Source: a bacterium (GTDB lineage Bacteria > UBA10199 > 2-02-FULL-44-16 > JAAZCA01). Taken from it: a DNA stretch of 64,000 nucleotides. Position numbers and translations under genes: made by a program. The DNA is taken from the NCBI GenBank assembly GCA_021810905.1, contig JAJZQH010000008.1:110801-174800 (forward strand), given 5' to 3'. The notes under the pieces are model-generated. The model had not been told where the DNA came from, searched no databases, and saw nothing but the letters and a program-made list of their open reading frames with translations. This document shows, one piece after another, positions 41,010 to 48,991 of the stretch. Numbering within the stretch: the first letter of the stretch is position 1; each line of letters opens with the position of its first letter.

Positions 41010-42680
41010 ATGAGAAGCGCAGGCCAGACCAATCCCTTTGCATGCACGCCATTGGGCGCGATGGACATTTCGCAGGATTATTCAACCGAGGATTTTGTCG
41101 GAATCGACGAAGGTGCGGCCGACGTCGAATCAGCTACAGAGCCGTGTCTGGCGACTTCCTCTTCCTATTGCAACGCGCCGCCTGCAGATAAATATGTAAC
41201 GATATCCGCGGCCTCTTTGACTCCTTTTGGAATCGGCAAGCCAGCGTCCCCTGCCGTGCCGCTGGATGAGGAGGCCGGGCTCTTCTTGATCGAAGTACTG
41301 CCCTGGAATCTCACCGAGGATACCGTCGGTAAATATCGCGCGTTGATACGATGGTTCATCGACAAGAGGATCAGCGCGGGAGACGCGTCCTTCATCGGGA
41401 AGGACATTGCGCAGCAGGTACAGGAGGCCATCAAGGGCATCGCTGAATTGCGCGAAATCATCCGCGGGACCAAGCCGTGGAGTTCTACTTCCATGTCGGG
41501 AAAACTCACAGCCAATGCGAGAAGGCATCTGACCGCGTGCTGGGACAAAGTGACGGCACTGCTCGGAAAGGTCGATGCCGTGGAGCTGGCCCTGCTCAAC
41601 AGGCAATATGGTAATACCAATGCGGCCATGGGCCCGTTGCGCAGGGTCGTCAAGGCGGCAATAGAGGCGGATCCGAAGATCGATCTCAACAAAGTTCGCT
41701 CGCCGGAGACGCCGGACCGCATTGCAAAGGCCGTGGCACTACAGCTTCATGACATTGTCAACGCCTCCAGAGACATCAAAGATTTCTATGGAGACGGTCG
41801 GTTTACCGAAAAAGGGCAGGAGCTCATCCGCGAGCTGGTCTTCAAGAGAAATCCCCGGATCGCTTCAAACGAAGCCATGGCTGAGGCTGCAGAGAAAGCA
41901 AACAGACCCTCGCTTTCGATGACGCCGGTCACAGCAAGGCCCAATAAAACTTTGATCGTGCCTGACCTCCGGCCATCCTCTCTCAGAGAGGATGAAAGAG
42001 AGTCGGTGGTTCCTGCGTTTGCGTGGAGGAATGCCGCGGCTGACCGAAAAGAAAAACGGCCCGCGGGAAACAAGCCGGACAAAGAAGTCAGGTACGTCAA
42101 ACCCGAAGATCGCGGACCGCTTGTCAGAAAAATCGTCGCGCTGGCCAGGGCAGCGGATCCGCAATTCGCCCACGCGTCGGAGTCAGATCAGGAGGGAAAA
42201 GCAAAAACCATCATCCGCTGGATGGATTCGCGCTATCTGCTCAGTTATTGCGTTGACAGCGAAGGCGATCTCACCGATCTGGGAAAGAGGGCTATCCAGC
42301 GGATCATGCGCGAACCGCAGGTGCTCGATGACATACCTGTTGAAGCGGATAGAAAATACCTCTCTGAAACACCTCTTCCCTTTTCCCAGGAACAACTCGT
42401 CGAGGCCGTTCTCGACAGCCTGCACACTTATGACAAATTCGGCCTTACCACGTTTAAGCGCGAACAGCTGCGACAGCTCGCCGATCATGTCGCCAAGAAA
42501 GTCAGGAACAGAATCGACGCCGAACTTCAGGCCGTCGGCGACGTCTCCCGATATTATGACGCGACGACCGGAGCCTTCACGGAGCGCACCTCCCGCCTCG
42601 CGCGCGCCGACGTTTTAATGCAGGCTCAGGCGGGCGGCAATCTCTTCGCCAGCGTCACCGGAAAAGTTGTCCTGGATTAA
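41010..42680 (+). CDS. Hypothetical protein sharing a motif with the giant proteins
   Basis: A 556-residue soluble protein with an acidic, disordered first 90 residues. Two related halves follow: YRALIRWFIDKRISAGD with GKLTANARRHL (about 110-175), and TIIRWMDSRYLLSYC with EGDLTDLGKRAIQRIM (about 398-435). FYGDGRFTEKGQELIREL and YYDATTGAFTERTSRL look like further copies of the second half-motif. The pattern, a Trp/Arg helix, a Tyr and G-x-LT-x2-G-R/K, is the same as in the giant proteins at 9060 and 12883. No enzyme signature is seen. GGAGGACTC precedes the start at 41010; the gap 40865-41009 looks like a promoter region. Confidence 0.65.
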   Translation: MRSAGQTNPFACTPLGAMDISQDYSTEDFVGIDEGAADVESATEPCLATSSSYCNAPPADKYVTISAASLTPFGIGKPASPAVPLDEEAGLFLIEVLPWNLTEDTVGKYRALIRWFIDKRISAGDASFIGKDIAQQVQEAIKGIAELREIIRGTKPWSSTSMSGKLTANARRHLTACWDKVTALLGKVDAVELALLNRQYGNTNAAMGPLRRVVKAAIEADPKIDLNKVRSPETPDRIAKAVALQLHDIVNASRDIKDFYGDGRFTEKGQELIRELVFKRNPRIASNEAMAEAAEKANRPSLSMTPVTARPNKTLIVPDLRPSSLREDERESVVPAFAWRNAAADRKEKRPAGNKPDKEVRYVKPEDRGPLVRKIVALARAADPQFAHASESDQEGKAKTIIRWMDSRYLLSYCVDSEGDLTDLGKRAIQRIMREPQVLDDIPVEADRKYLSETPLPFSQEQLVEAVLDSLHTYDKFGLTTFKREQLRQLADHVAKKVRNRIDAELQAVGDVSRYYDATTGAFTERTSRLARADVLMQAQAGGNLFASVTGKVVLD

Positions 42681-42683
42681 AAG

Positions 42684-43940
42684 CTAGAGCATCGTGGCCG
42701 TGAGCAGCAGCGTGAGCACGATCATCGCGGCGACGGTGAACCACGAGACCGCGTTCCACACCCTGCCGTTTGTGAACTCACCCATGAGCTCCTTCTTGTT
42801 GATGAGCATGAGCATGAAGATCAGCACGAACGGCAGCAGCACTCCGTTTACGACCTGCGAGAAGACCATGATGAGCAGCAGCGGGAAATTTGGGATGAGC
42901 ACCACCGCCACGCCGATGAGGATGATCGCCGTATAGAGACCGTAAAATTCCTTTGCCTCCGAGAAGCTCTTATTGACGCCGGTTTCCCAGCCCAAGCCTT
43001 CGCACACATAGTAAGCCGTGGAGAGCGGCAGAACTGAAGCCGCAAATAGCGAGGCATTGAAGAGCCCGAAGGCGAATAGCCACGAACAATACTTGCCCGC
43101 GAGCGGCTTGAGGGCAAGGGCCGCATCAGCGGCGGATTCGATTTTTACTCCAGCCGGAAAGATCGTGGCGCCGCACGCGACTATGATGAAGAAGACCACG
43201 AGCCCCGCCATCACGCAGCCGATGATCACGTCCCAGCGCGCATGGGCATAGTTGTCGACTCCGATCCCCTTCTCCACCACCGACGACTGCATATAGAATT
43301 GCATCCAGGGAGCAATCGTCGTGCCGACGATTCCGATGAGCATGTAGAGATAGGGCGAATCGAACCTGATATTGGGCGTCACCATCTCGTGCACGAGATG
43401 CGCCCAGCCGGGTTTCGCCATGAAACCGGAGATGACGTAAGAGATGTAGAAGATGCAGGCCACCAGAAAGACCTTCTCCACTGTCTTGTAAGAGCCCTTG
43501 ACCACGAGCAGCCATACGAAGAGCGCGGATAGCGGTACGGAGATGTATTTCGATACTCCGAAGATCTCGAGGCTCGCGGCCACGCCGGCGAACTCGGCCA
43601 TCGTGTTGCCGAGGTTCGTTACGAGCAGAGCCAGCATCACGTAGAAGGTGATCTTTGCGCCGAAGTTCTCGCGGATGAGATCGGCAAGCCCCTTGCCAGT
43701 GACCGCGCCCATGCGCGCGCTCATCTCCTGCACCACGACGAGGGCGAAGATCGTCGGCACGATCGCCCAGAGAAACTCATAGCCAAAACTAGCGCCCGCG
43801 ATCGAATACGTGGCAATGCCGCCCGCGTCGTTGTCCACGTTGGCGGTGATCACACCGGGACCCAGCACCGCGAAGAAGATCGCAATGTTGCGCCACAGTC
43901 CCCTGGGCATTGCGTGTTTCATTTTATTGAGCGTATTCAT
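42684..43940 (-). CDS. NRAMP-family divalent metal transporter
   Basis: A 418-residue membrane protein with about 11 helices and the NRAMP plan: helix 1 FAVLGPGVITANVDNDAGGI (the metal-binding D-P-G-N region reads D-N-D-A-G), QEMSARMGAVTGKGLADLI and helix 6 IGIVGTTIAPWMQFYMQSSV (with T-T-I-A-P-W). The altered helix-1 motif (D-N-D) differs from the Mn/Fe transporters, so selectivity may be for another metal such as magnesium. It lies downstream of an MgtE-N/CBS protein on the same strand, with a palindromic repeat in the gap; the pair probably forms a sensor-gated transport system. Confidence 0.85.
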   Translation of the reverse strand: MNTLNKMKHAMPRGLWRNIAIFFAVLGPGVITANVDNDAGGIATYSIAGASFGYEFLWAIVPTIFALVVVQEMSARMGAVTGKGLADLIRENFGAKITFYVMLALLVTNLGNTMAEFAGVAASLEIFGVSKYISVPLSALFVWLLVVKGSYKTVEKVFLVACIFYISYVISGFMAKPGWAHLVHEMVTPNIRFDSPYLYMLIGIVGTTIAPWMQFYMQSSVVEKGIGVDNYAHARWDVIIGCVMAGLVVFFIIVACGATIFPAGVKIESAADAALALKPLAGKYCSWLFAFGLFNASLFAASVLPLSTAYYVCEGLGWETGVNKSFSEAKEFYGLYTAIILIGVAVVLIPNFPLLLIMVFSQVVNGVLLPFVLIFMLMLINKKELMGEFTNGRVWNAVSWFTVAAMIVLTLLLTATML

Positions 43941-43973
43941 AATTACATACTCTACTCAATCAAGCATAACCAA

Positions 43974-44069
43974 GTGGTACGTTAGTACTTTGGTACGTTG
44001 GTACAAAACCTTGTATGAACCCAAATGTTTATCCAACGTACTAACGTACCAAAGTACTAACGTACCACT
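43974..44069. repeat. GGTACGTTAGTAC palindromic repeat, copy 3
   Basis: The left side, ggtacgttagtactttggta and more, is almost identical to copy 1 at 32630; the right side, ccaacgtactaacgtacc, mirrors it. It lies in the 130-base gap between the CBS protein and the NRAMP gene, inside what is probably one transcription unit. Confidence 0.9.
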
Positions 44070-44071
44070 AT

Positions 44072-45352
44072 TCACAACCCTGTCCTCTTTCCCCACGCCT
44101 CCGCGACCGCCACGTGCATCACGTCGTCGATGGTGATGATTCCCTCGAGCACGCCCTCTTCGTCCACGGCCGGAATCGTGAAGAGGTTGTATTTGTCCAT
44201 CTCGTACGCGACTTCCTTGACCGATTCCTTCACGTTGACCGAAGGCGGCATCGTCTGCATCACGTCCTCGATGCGCACCTCCATCGGCTCCAGCAGGAGC
44301 TTGCGGAACGAGACGGATCCGATGAGTTTTCCTCCGTCATCCACCACGTATGCGGTATGGATCGTCTCCGCTTTGCGTATCTCCACGCTGCGGATGTGGT
44401 CTATTGCCTGACCCACGGTCATACCGCCGCGCAGCGATATATATTCGGTCGTCATGAGTCCGCCCGCGGAGTCCGATTCGTGCATCATGAGTTCCGTGAG
44501 CTCGCGCGCTTTTTTGGTGGAGAGCATTCCGAGTATACGGTCCGAGTCGCGTTTGGAAAGTTCGGCGAGCAAGTCCGTGGCTTCGTCGGCAGGCATTCGC
44601 TCGAAGAGACGCAAGAGCGTCTGAGAATCAAGCTCCTCGATGAGATCCTTCTGCCACTTGAGCTCGAGCTCCGTAATGATGTCCACCTGGCTCTGAACGT
44701 CGAGCGTGCGGATAAGCGCCGCGCGCTGATACGGATCCAGCTCCATGAGCATGGAGGAGACGTCCGACGGCGGGATCTGCCGCAGCCGCTCCATTTCAAC
44801 GGTGAGCTGTATCTGTCCGGTGGCGGACTGGATCGAAAGTGGCTGTACGTATTTCCACGATATCAGCCCTTCGTCGTTGAGGTAACGCGCGTGGCGATTG
44901 AACAGATGCACAACTCCGTCTATCGGCCGCTGCCAGCCCAGCCTGCGCACGAGCCCGCGCAGCCCGATATCGACGTGCGCCAGCCTCAGGTCGTCGTCCA
45001 CGCGCAGGAAGTGCAGGTCGTTGACGCGCACGAGCTTGCGGTTGAACGTATCCACCACCTGCTGATCGAGCACGCTCCTGCGCAGAGTGGCGGTATCCGG
45101 AGCGCGATATGAATCGACAGCTTGCAGCGATTCAATAGGGACCTTGAGATGAATGTCGCCGCCGCTCTGATGGACGTCCTTCCACGGGATTACGTAATAG
45201 CGCTTTTTGATGAGACCTTTTGCGATGACGAGGGCGGTTACGCGCGGATAAACCTCTTCGAGCCGGGCCATGAAGTCGTAAGGCCTCCCGACCCAGCGTC
45301 CGTGGCGGTCCACGACGTCCCGCCGAACGATTTCGGTGAAAAAAGTGAACAT
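44072..45352 (-). CDS. MgtE N-terminal/CBS protein without transport domain
   Basis: A 426-residue cytosolic protein: PRC-barrel-like N-terminus (VVDRHGRWVGRPYDFMARL) with a second barrel-like segment, MgtE_N superhelix (IPPSDVSSMLMELDPYQRAA, LFERMPADEATDLLAELSKR), and two CBS domains (MTTEYISLRGGMTVGQAIDH; IEDVMQTMPPSVNVKESVKE). It is the magnesium-sensing module of MgtE without the membrane channel. Encoded just before an NRAMP transporter, it probably gates or regulates it by sensing Mg2+ or nucleotides. The start at 45352 has no strong ribosome site. Confidence 0.85.
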   Translation of the reverse strand: MFTFFTEIVRRDVVDRHGRWVGRPYDFMARLEEVYPRVTALVIAKGLIKKRYYVIPWKDVHQSGGDIHLKVPIESLQAVDSYRAPDTATLRRSVLDQQVVDTFNRKLVRVNDLHFLRVDDDLRLAHVDIGLRGLVRRLGWQRPIDGVVHLFNRHARYLNDEGLISWKYVQPLSIQSATGQIQLTVEMERLRQIPPSDVSSMLMELDPYQRAALIRTLDVQSQVDIITELELKWQKDLIEELDSQTLLRLFERMPADEATDLLAELSKRDSDRILGMLSTKKARELTELMMHESDSAGGLMTTEYISLRGGMTVGQAIDHIRSVEIRKAETIHTAYVVDDGGKLIGSVSFRKLLLEPMEVRIEDVMQTMPPSVNVKESVKEVAYEMDKYNLFTIPAVDEEGVLEGIITIDDVMHVAVAEAWGKRTGL

Positions 45353-45479
45353 AAATGGCTGGTACTGCCGTCCGTGCTCTCCATAGTTTCCGGGCTATCT
45401 ACTCTCGAACGAGAGTAATGCAAGTGAAAACACGAACGAGTTCGTGCGTCCAAGACAATTCGCTGCCGCGCCAGGGACG

Positions 45480-45885
45480 ACGCGTGCTCCGTGCGATACG
45501 AAGATCTATGCCAAGAGTACGCTGTCCCTCCTCCCGGCCGGCGTGCTCCGTGCCACATAGTACGCGGATCACCCCGCCCTCCCGGCGAATGAGTCGACAC
45601 GGAGTTAAACTCAGCGCGTAGTGCTAACGTTGGAGCACTTGCCGATGCGTTCCCGTTCATTCGGCGGGAGGGCGGGATAATCCGCTTGCTATGTGCCACT
45701 ACGCGGTTGTTATTGGTACAGAGCAAGCTGTTCCTCCTCACTTCCGCCGGGCGATCGGGAACGCATCAGCGGGATATCCGCTGATATGCGCGCATGAACT
45801 TGATTCATTCGGTATCGATTCGTCCCGCCGGAAGTGAGGAGGAACAGCGTACTCTTGGCGCAAAATCCCGCATGGCACGAAGCGC
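45480..45885. repeat. Nested MITE-like inverted repeats
   Basis: About 400 bases without a gene, built of repeats within repeats. Outer arms: gccaagagtacgctgt, then cctcctc (45510-45532) against its mirror near 45836-45858. Second element: tgttcctcctcacttccg (45729-45746) against cggaagtgaggaggaaca (45829-45846). Inner element: gtgccacatagtacgcgg and on to gaatgag (45550-45592) against cattcggcgggagggcgg to atgtgccac (45658-45699). The inner element recurs at 63640-63797. I see no transposase. The stretch 45353-45479 shows nothing more. Confidence 0.85.
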
Positions 45886-45888
45886 GAG

Positions 45889-46815
45889 CTACAGCACGTC
45901 CAGCACGTCCGGGAGTCTCATCTCGGGTCTGTAAAGTGCTAGGGCCAGGTCCTCCTTCACCAGATTGACGAGCGTCTCCGCCTGCTGGACGCTCATCACG
46001 TCGCGCCTGAGGAGGTTGCGCATCTTCTTGCGAAGCGCCTTGGCGTACGCAAGCCGCGCGAGCCCCGCGGGGTCCATCTGCAGGCACGGCGCTTTGTCAG
46101 GGTCCTTCAGAAAATCCAGCGCCGACTCCTTTGCCAGATCCTCATAATGCCGCCTGTTCTCGTCAGCGATGCCGAAGCGCGAGTGAGCGGCGTAGAGCCT
46201 GAGGCTCGCGCGCAGGCTCCGCATCTTCTGCAGGATGATTATCGTGTTGAAGATGCGCTTGTTCGTGGAGAAGGAGAAGAGCGTTCGCCTGAGCACGCGT
46301 TCAAGGACTTTGTCGAAATCCTCGATCTCCTCTTCGCTCACCGCATCAAGCGTCTCCCACGCCTCCTCAGGCACGCCGATATCAAAGCGCATCTCCCAGT
46401 AGGTATGAGAGAGCAGGCGCGCGTCGTAGCTGCGCACGATCTTCACCGGTATATAATAATTGTGCGCCACCACGTCGGCGGCCAGGTGCATGAGATAGCC
46501 CCAGGCGGCGGCGCGCTGGCGATCGGTGCGCGCGGCGGAGCGGATTTTCTGCCCCATTCTCCAGTTGTGGCAGTGATGGAGATATCCGGCGTACTTCTTT
46601 CCTACTATGATGTCGGGACTCGCGGAACCGTAGACGAATGCCTCGGGAAAACGCTTTATCAGCTCGGCGATGAACGGCGCAATGATGGCGGCCTTGGAAA
46701 GCGCGGTGAGCGCGATCTCAACGTGCATCCCCGGGCCCCATGCGTGAGCGATCGCGGGCATGAGCAGCACGGCAAGGACCGCAATTCCTGCGTGGACAAG
46801 CAGCATGGGGGTCAT
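45889..46815 (-). CDS. Zinc-dependent phospholipase C-like exported protein
   Basis: A 308-residue protein. A signal peptide (residues 1-25, cleaved after AHA) is followed by W-G-P-G-M-H, where Trp and His start the zinc site as in clostridial/Bacillus PLC. Further metal ligands: VYGSASPDIIVG, YLHHCHNWRMG, WGYLMHLAADVVAHNYYIP. The C-terminal 130 residues are helical. Family members cleave phospholipid head groups; this one is exported and might act in envelope turnover. It is divergent from the UDG gene, with a palindromic repeat between them. The nested repeats begin 4 bases after its stop. Confidence 0.85.
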   Translation of the reverse strand: MTPMLLVHAGIAVLAVLLMPAIAHAWGPGMHVEIALTALSKAAIIAPFIAELIKRFPEAFVYGSASPDIIVGKKYAGYLHHCHNWRMGQKIRSAARTDRQRAAAWGYLMHLAADVVAHNYYIPVKIVRSYDARLLSHTYWEMRFDIGVPEEAWETLDAVSEEEIEDFDKVLERVLRRTLFSFSTNKRIFNTIIILQKMRSLRASLRLYAAHSRFGIADENRRHYEDLAKESALDFLKDPDKAPCLQMDPAGLARLAYAKALRKKMRNLLRRDVMSVQQAETLVNLVKEDLALALYRPEMRLPDVLDVL

Positions 46816-46856
46816 TATAGTCCGGTGCGTTCATGGCGTAAATGGCGATTCACTTT

Positions 46857-46956
46857 GTGTGTCATCGCGAGCCCGTCAGGGCGTGGCGATCCCCTGAAAT
46901 CCCTGGACGGCAGTTGTTTCCGCAGGAGATTGCTTCGCTATCGCTCGCAATGACAC
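46857..46956. repeat. GTGTCATTGCGAG palindromic repeat, copy 2 (diverged)
   Basis: tgtgtcatcgcgag at the left and ctcgcaatgacacc at the right, with gcgtggcgatccc and its partner gagattgcttcgc inside: the same family as 38741-38832, with a different central segment. It fills the promoter region of the UDG gene, and its right end supplies an alternative ATG at 46950. Confidence 0.85.
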
Positions 46957-46964
46957 CCAATAAT

Positions 46965-47759
46965 ATGATGAAGAAAAACATGGAAGAGAGAGAGTCAATC
47001 GGCCTCAAGGACGTGGCAGCCGACGTCCGGGCGCTGCTCGAATATGCGGCGACGCTCGGCATGAAGGAGGTGCCGATAGCCGATCTCCCGGCATCCGCCC
47101 GACGTGAGCCTTCCGAGGCCAGGGGCATTGCTGCATCAGAAAAACGAACCGTTGCACAAGAACCGGTTGTTGCCGAAGAACAACTCACGCCCGCCGATAA
47201 GGCGAAGGCCATGGCAGCGCTTCGCGAGGAGATGGGCGACTGCCGGCGCTGCAAGCTCTACAAGGGCCGCACTCATCTCGTATTCGGGGAAGGAAACCCT
47301 GACGCGCGGCTCATGTTCGTGGGCGAGGGGCCGGGACAGGATGAAGACCTGCAGGGCAGGCCGTTCGTCGGCGCAGCGGGCCAGCTGCTCACGAAGATCA
47401 TAGAGGCGATGGGGCTCAAACGCGAGGACGTCTATATCGCCAACATCGTGAAGTCGCGGCCGCCCAATAACCGCAACCCTGAGCCGGACGAGGTTGCGGC
47501 CTGCATCCCGTTCCTCCATCGACAGATCGAAATCGTCGCGCCAGATGTCATCGTCTGCCTCGGCAGCGTCGCGATGCAGAACCTGCTCGGAACTGAAGAG
47601 AAGATCACGCGCATGCGCGGCCATTTCAAAGACTGGCGCGGCATCCCGGTGATGCCCACCTATCACCCCGCGTTCCTGCTGCGCAACGCAGCCATGAAGA
47701 AGCCGGTGTGGGAAGATATGAAGAAGGTGATGGAGAAGCTCGGCGCTAAATCAAAATAA
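46965..47759 (+). CDS. udg: Uracil-DNA glycosylase, type 4 (4Fe-4S)
   Basis: A 264-residue family 4 UDG that removes uracil from DNA. After a variable 75-residue N-terminus: [12 protein letters not shown] (first two cluster Cys), [19 protein letters not shown] (uracil pocket and catalytic region), [28 protein letters not shown] (third Cys), [11 protein letters not shown] and [12 protein letters not shown]. The start is uncertain: 46965, 46968 and 46980 are in frame and no good ribosome site is present because a repeat occupies the upstream region. Its last 48 bases are duplicated at 48901, after an inserted two-gene module. Confidence 0.9.
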   Translation: MMKKNMEERESIGLKDVAADVRALLEYAATLGMKEVPIADLPASARREPSEARGIAASEKRTVAQEPVVAEEQLTPADKAKAMAALREEMGDCRRCKLYKGRTHLVFGEGNPDARLMFVGEGPGQDEDLQGRPFVGAAGQLLTKIIEAMGLKREDVYIANIVKSRPPNNRNPEPDEVAACIPFLHRQIEIVAPDVIVCLGSVAMQNLLGTEEKITRMRGHFKDWRGIPVMPTYHPAFLLRNAAMKKPVWEDMKKVMEKLGAKSK

Positions 47760-47766
47760 AATGCGC
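47720..47766 (+). repeat. Left copy of a ~48-bp direct repeat (3' end of udg)
   Basis: The last codons of udg, coding [12 protein letters not shown] and the stop, plus the following atgcgcg. About 41 of 48 bases match 48901-48948, where the same frame reads [12 protein letters not shown] and a stop. The two copies bracket a 1.13-kb AT-richer module, as expected for insertion at a gene's 3' end with duplication of the target. Confidence 0.8.
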
Positions 47767-47791
47767 GCAAGACACGCACGGTGCAGCATCT

Positions 47792-48481
47792 TCACCCTTT
47801 CTCAAGGGTTTTTTTCAAGACATCATCGAGAAAGACCCGTTTCTTTGCGCTTTCCAAGACCGCTTTCTTCTCCTTCTGAGTCAATTCGTCAAAGAGCGTT
47901 CGCAACAATTCAATGTCTGTTCCCTTTTTCAAGGCCGTGAGGACAGCTTCGGCTTGTTCAATATCCCTCTCAGCCTTCTCCGATTTCTTACGGCGTGCAG
48001 AGATAATGAGCTTCTAAAGGGCATATGCAGCGGGGTGCGGCGCCGTGACAACAAGACCTTGAAACGCCACTGATATCGTGTTGTCGGCAAGAAGCGACAA
48101 ATGCCTCAATGGGCGCGCATTAATGCCTAATGCCGGTATAGAGACAACGTCATCGGATTGACGACCAATCCTCGGCAGAAGAAACTCAACATGGAATTCA
48201 GGTTTATGGTACGTGAGCCAGCCATCTGAACTGAAGTCTTCAGAAAAACCGAGGGATTCCAGAATCTGAGAGATATCTTTCTTCGCCTCAATTCTCGGAC
48301 GTCTTTTCGGAACAAGAAAATCGAGATCCGTTGTGCGAATGGCGGGACTGTAGGTGGTGTCTTCGAAATAGGCTTCGTAAATAACCAGCGCCCAACTGCC
48401 TATGAGCACCAGATGTTCCAGCAGACCATGACGGCCAAGCGCTTGCAGAATGCCGGAGAGTTCGTCCTTGAAATCGTTCAT
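47792..48481 (-). pseudogene. Nucleotidyltransferase with an internal TAG stop
   Basis: The intact frame would encode about 229 residues. The first 155 (LIGSWALVIYEAYF, RTTDLDFLVPKRRPRIEAKK) form a nucleotidyltransferase with G-S...D-x-D, ending in APHPAAYAL. A TAG at 48014-48016 interrupts it, then the same frame continues for 73 more codons (KLIISARRKKSEKAERDIEQ, VLTALKKGTDIELL) to TGA at 47792. A histidine or similar codon before KL-x-x-S is usual in this family, so one base change explains the stop. Either the gene is recently inactivated, TAG is read through, or the base is a sequence error. It overlaps its partner by 4 bases. Confidence 0.8.
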
Positions 48482-48786
48482 TTCTTTAAGAGCCTTTCAA
48501 GATAAGCGATATTTTTTTTCACTTCGGAAAATTGCTTCTGCAGCTCTTTTTTTCGTTTGATGAGATCCTTGTACGATTTGAGTTTTTCAGGTTCCAATGG
48601 GCCCAAATATCTCTGTCTTATTTTCGCCCCCTCACGGTATGACAAATAATAATAGACGCGTCCCCTCATCTTGCGCTTCAGGAGATAGCCCGGCGGATAT
48701 TCTTTCATCTTCTCCTGATAACGATCCTTGAGGATCAGGAGCCTCTGCAGCTCCTCTTCCAGGACACTTTTGACGACCTTGCTCAT
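48478..48786 (-). CDS. DUF6788-like small basic partner of the nucleotidyltransferase
   Basis: A 102-residue basic protein: LEEELQRLLILKDRYQEKMK, YLLKRKMRGRVYYYLSYREG, IRQRYLGPLEPEKLKSYKDL and a C-terminal coiled coil (LIKRKKELQKQFSEVKKNIA). Proteins with K-x2-RGR-x-YYYL-x-YREG-x-KI-R-Q-YLG form a family often encoded before nucleotidyltransferases; it may bind nucleic acid and act as the antitoxin or adaptor. The start at 48786 is placed at MSKVVK; 37 more upstream codons cross the operator region and are rejected. It is first in the two-gene module. Confidence 0.7.
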   Translation of the reverse strand: MSKVVKSVLEEELQRLLILKDRYQEKMKEYPPGYLLKRKMRGRVYYYLSYREGAKIRQRYLGPLEPEKLKSYKDLIKRKKELQKQFSEVKKNIAYLERLLKK

Positions 48787-48890
48787 GGTTACAGTACTTT
48801 CCAAGATATTGAGGCTATATGTACTGTAACAGAAAATCAACGCCACGTACAGTACAATATCGGTGAATTTCAATATTTGTACTGTAACAA
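48787..48890 (-). promoter_or_regulatory. Operator array: four TACAGTA-type sites
   Basis: Four copies of one word occur in 100 bases: gttacagtac at 48788-48797, gtactgtaac at 48821-48830, gtacagtac at 48847-48855 and gtactgtaac at 48879-48888. Their centres are about 32, 26 and 32 bases apart, so roughly three helical turns separate neighbours. The array covers the promoter region of the DUF6788-like/nucleotidyltransferase pair and has no other gene next to it on that side. It is probably the binding site of the module's own regulator. Confidence 0.75.
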
Positions 48891-48900
48891 AGGGCATCGA

Positions 48901-48948
48901 GAAGAAGGTGATGGAGAAACTCGGCGCCAGGGCAAAATAAAAACGCGC
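48901..48948 (+). repeat. Right copy of the ~48-bp direct repeat (displaced udg 3' end)
   Basis: gaagaaggtgatggagaaac and the following bases repeat the end of udg, including the stop codon, after the inserted module. Its A-run also serves as the T-run of the terminator of the gene at 48992 on the other strand, which suggests that this copy is the original genomic end and the left copy came with the insertion. Confidence 0.75.
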
Positions 48949-48970
48949 GGACCGATTGAGGACCGCGCGT
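48934..48970 (-). terminator. Rho-independent terminator of the EF-hand-like protein gene
   Basis: Minus strand: the perfect stem acgcgcgg / ccgcgcgt (arms 48943-48950 and 48963-48970, 12-base loop) is followed by TTTTTATTTT. It lies 22 bases after the stop at 48992. Confidence 0.9.
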
Positions 48971-48991
48971 AGACTGTACCATTTGTGTCGC

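Noticed and set aside
45353..45888. A decayed insertion sequence with a transposase
   Set aside because: No frame of any strand resembles a transposase; only non-coding inverted repeats are present.
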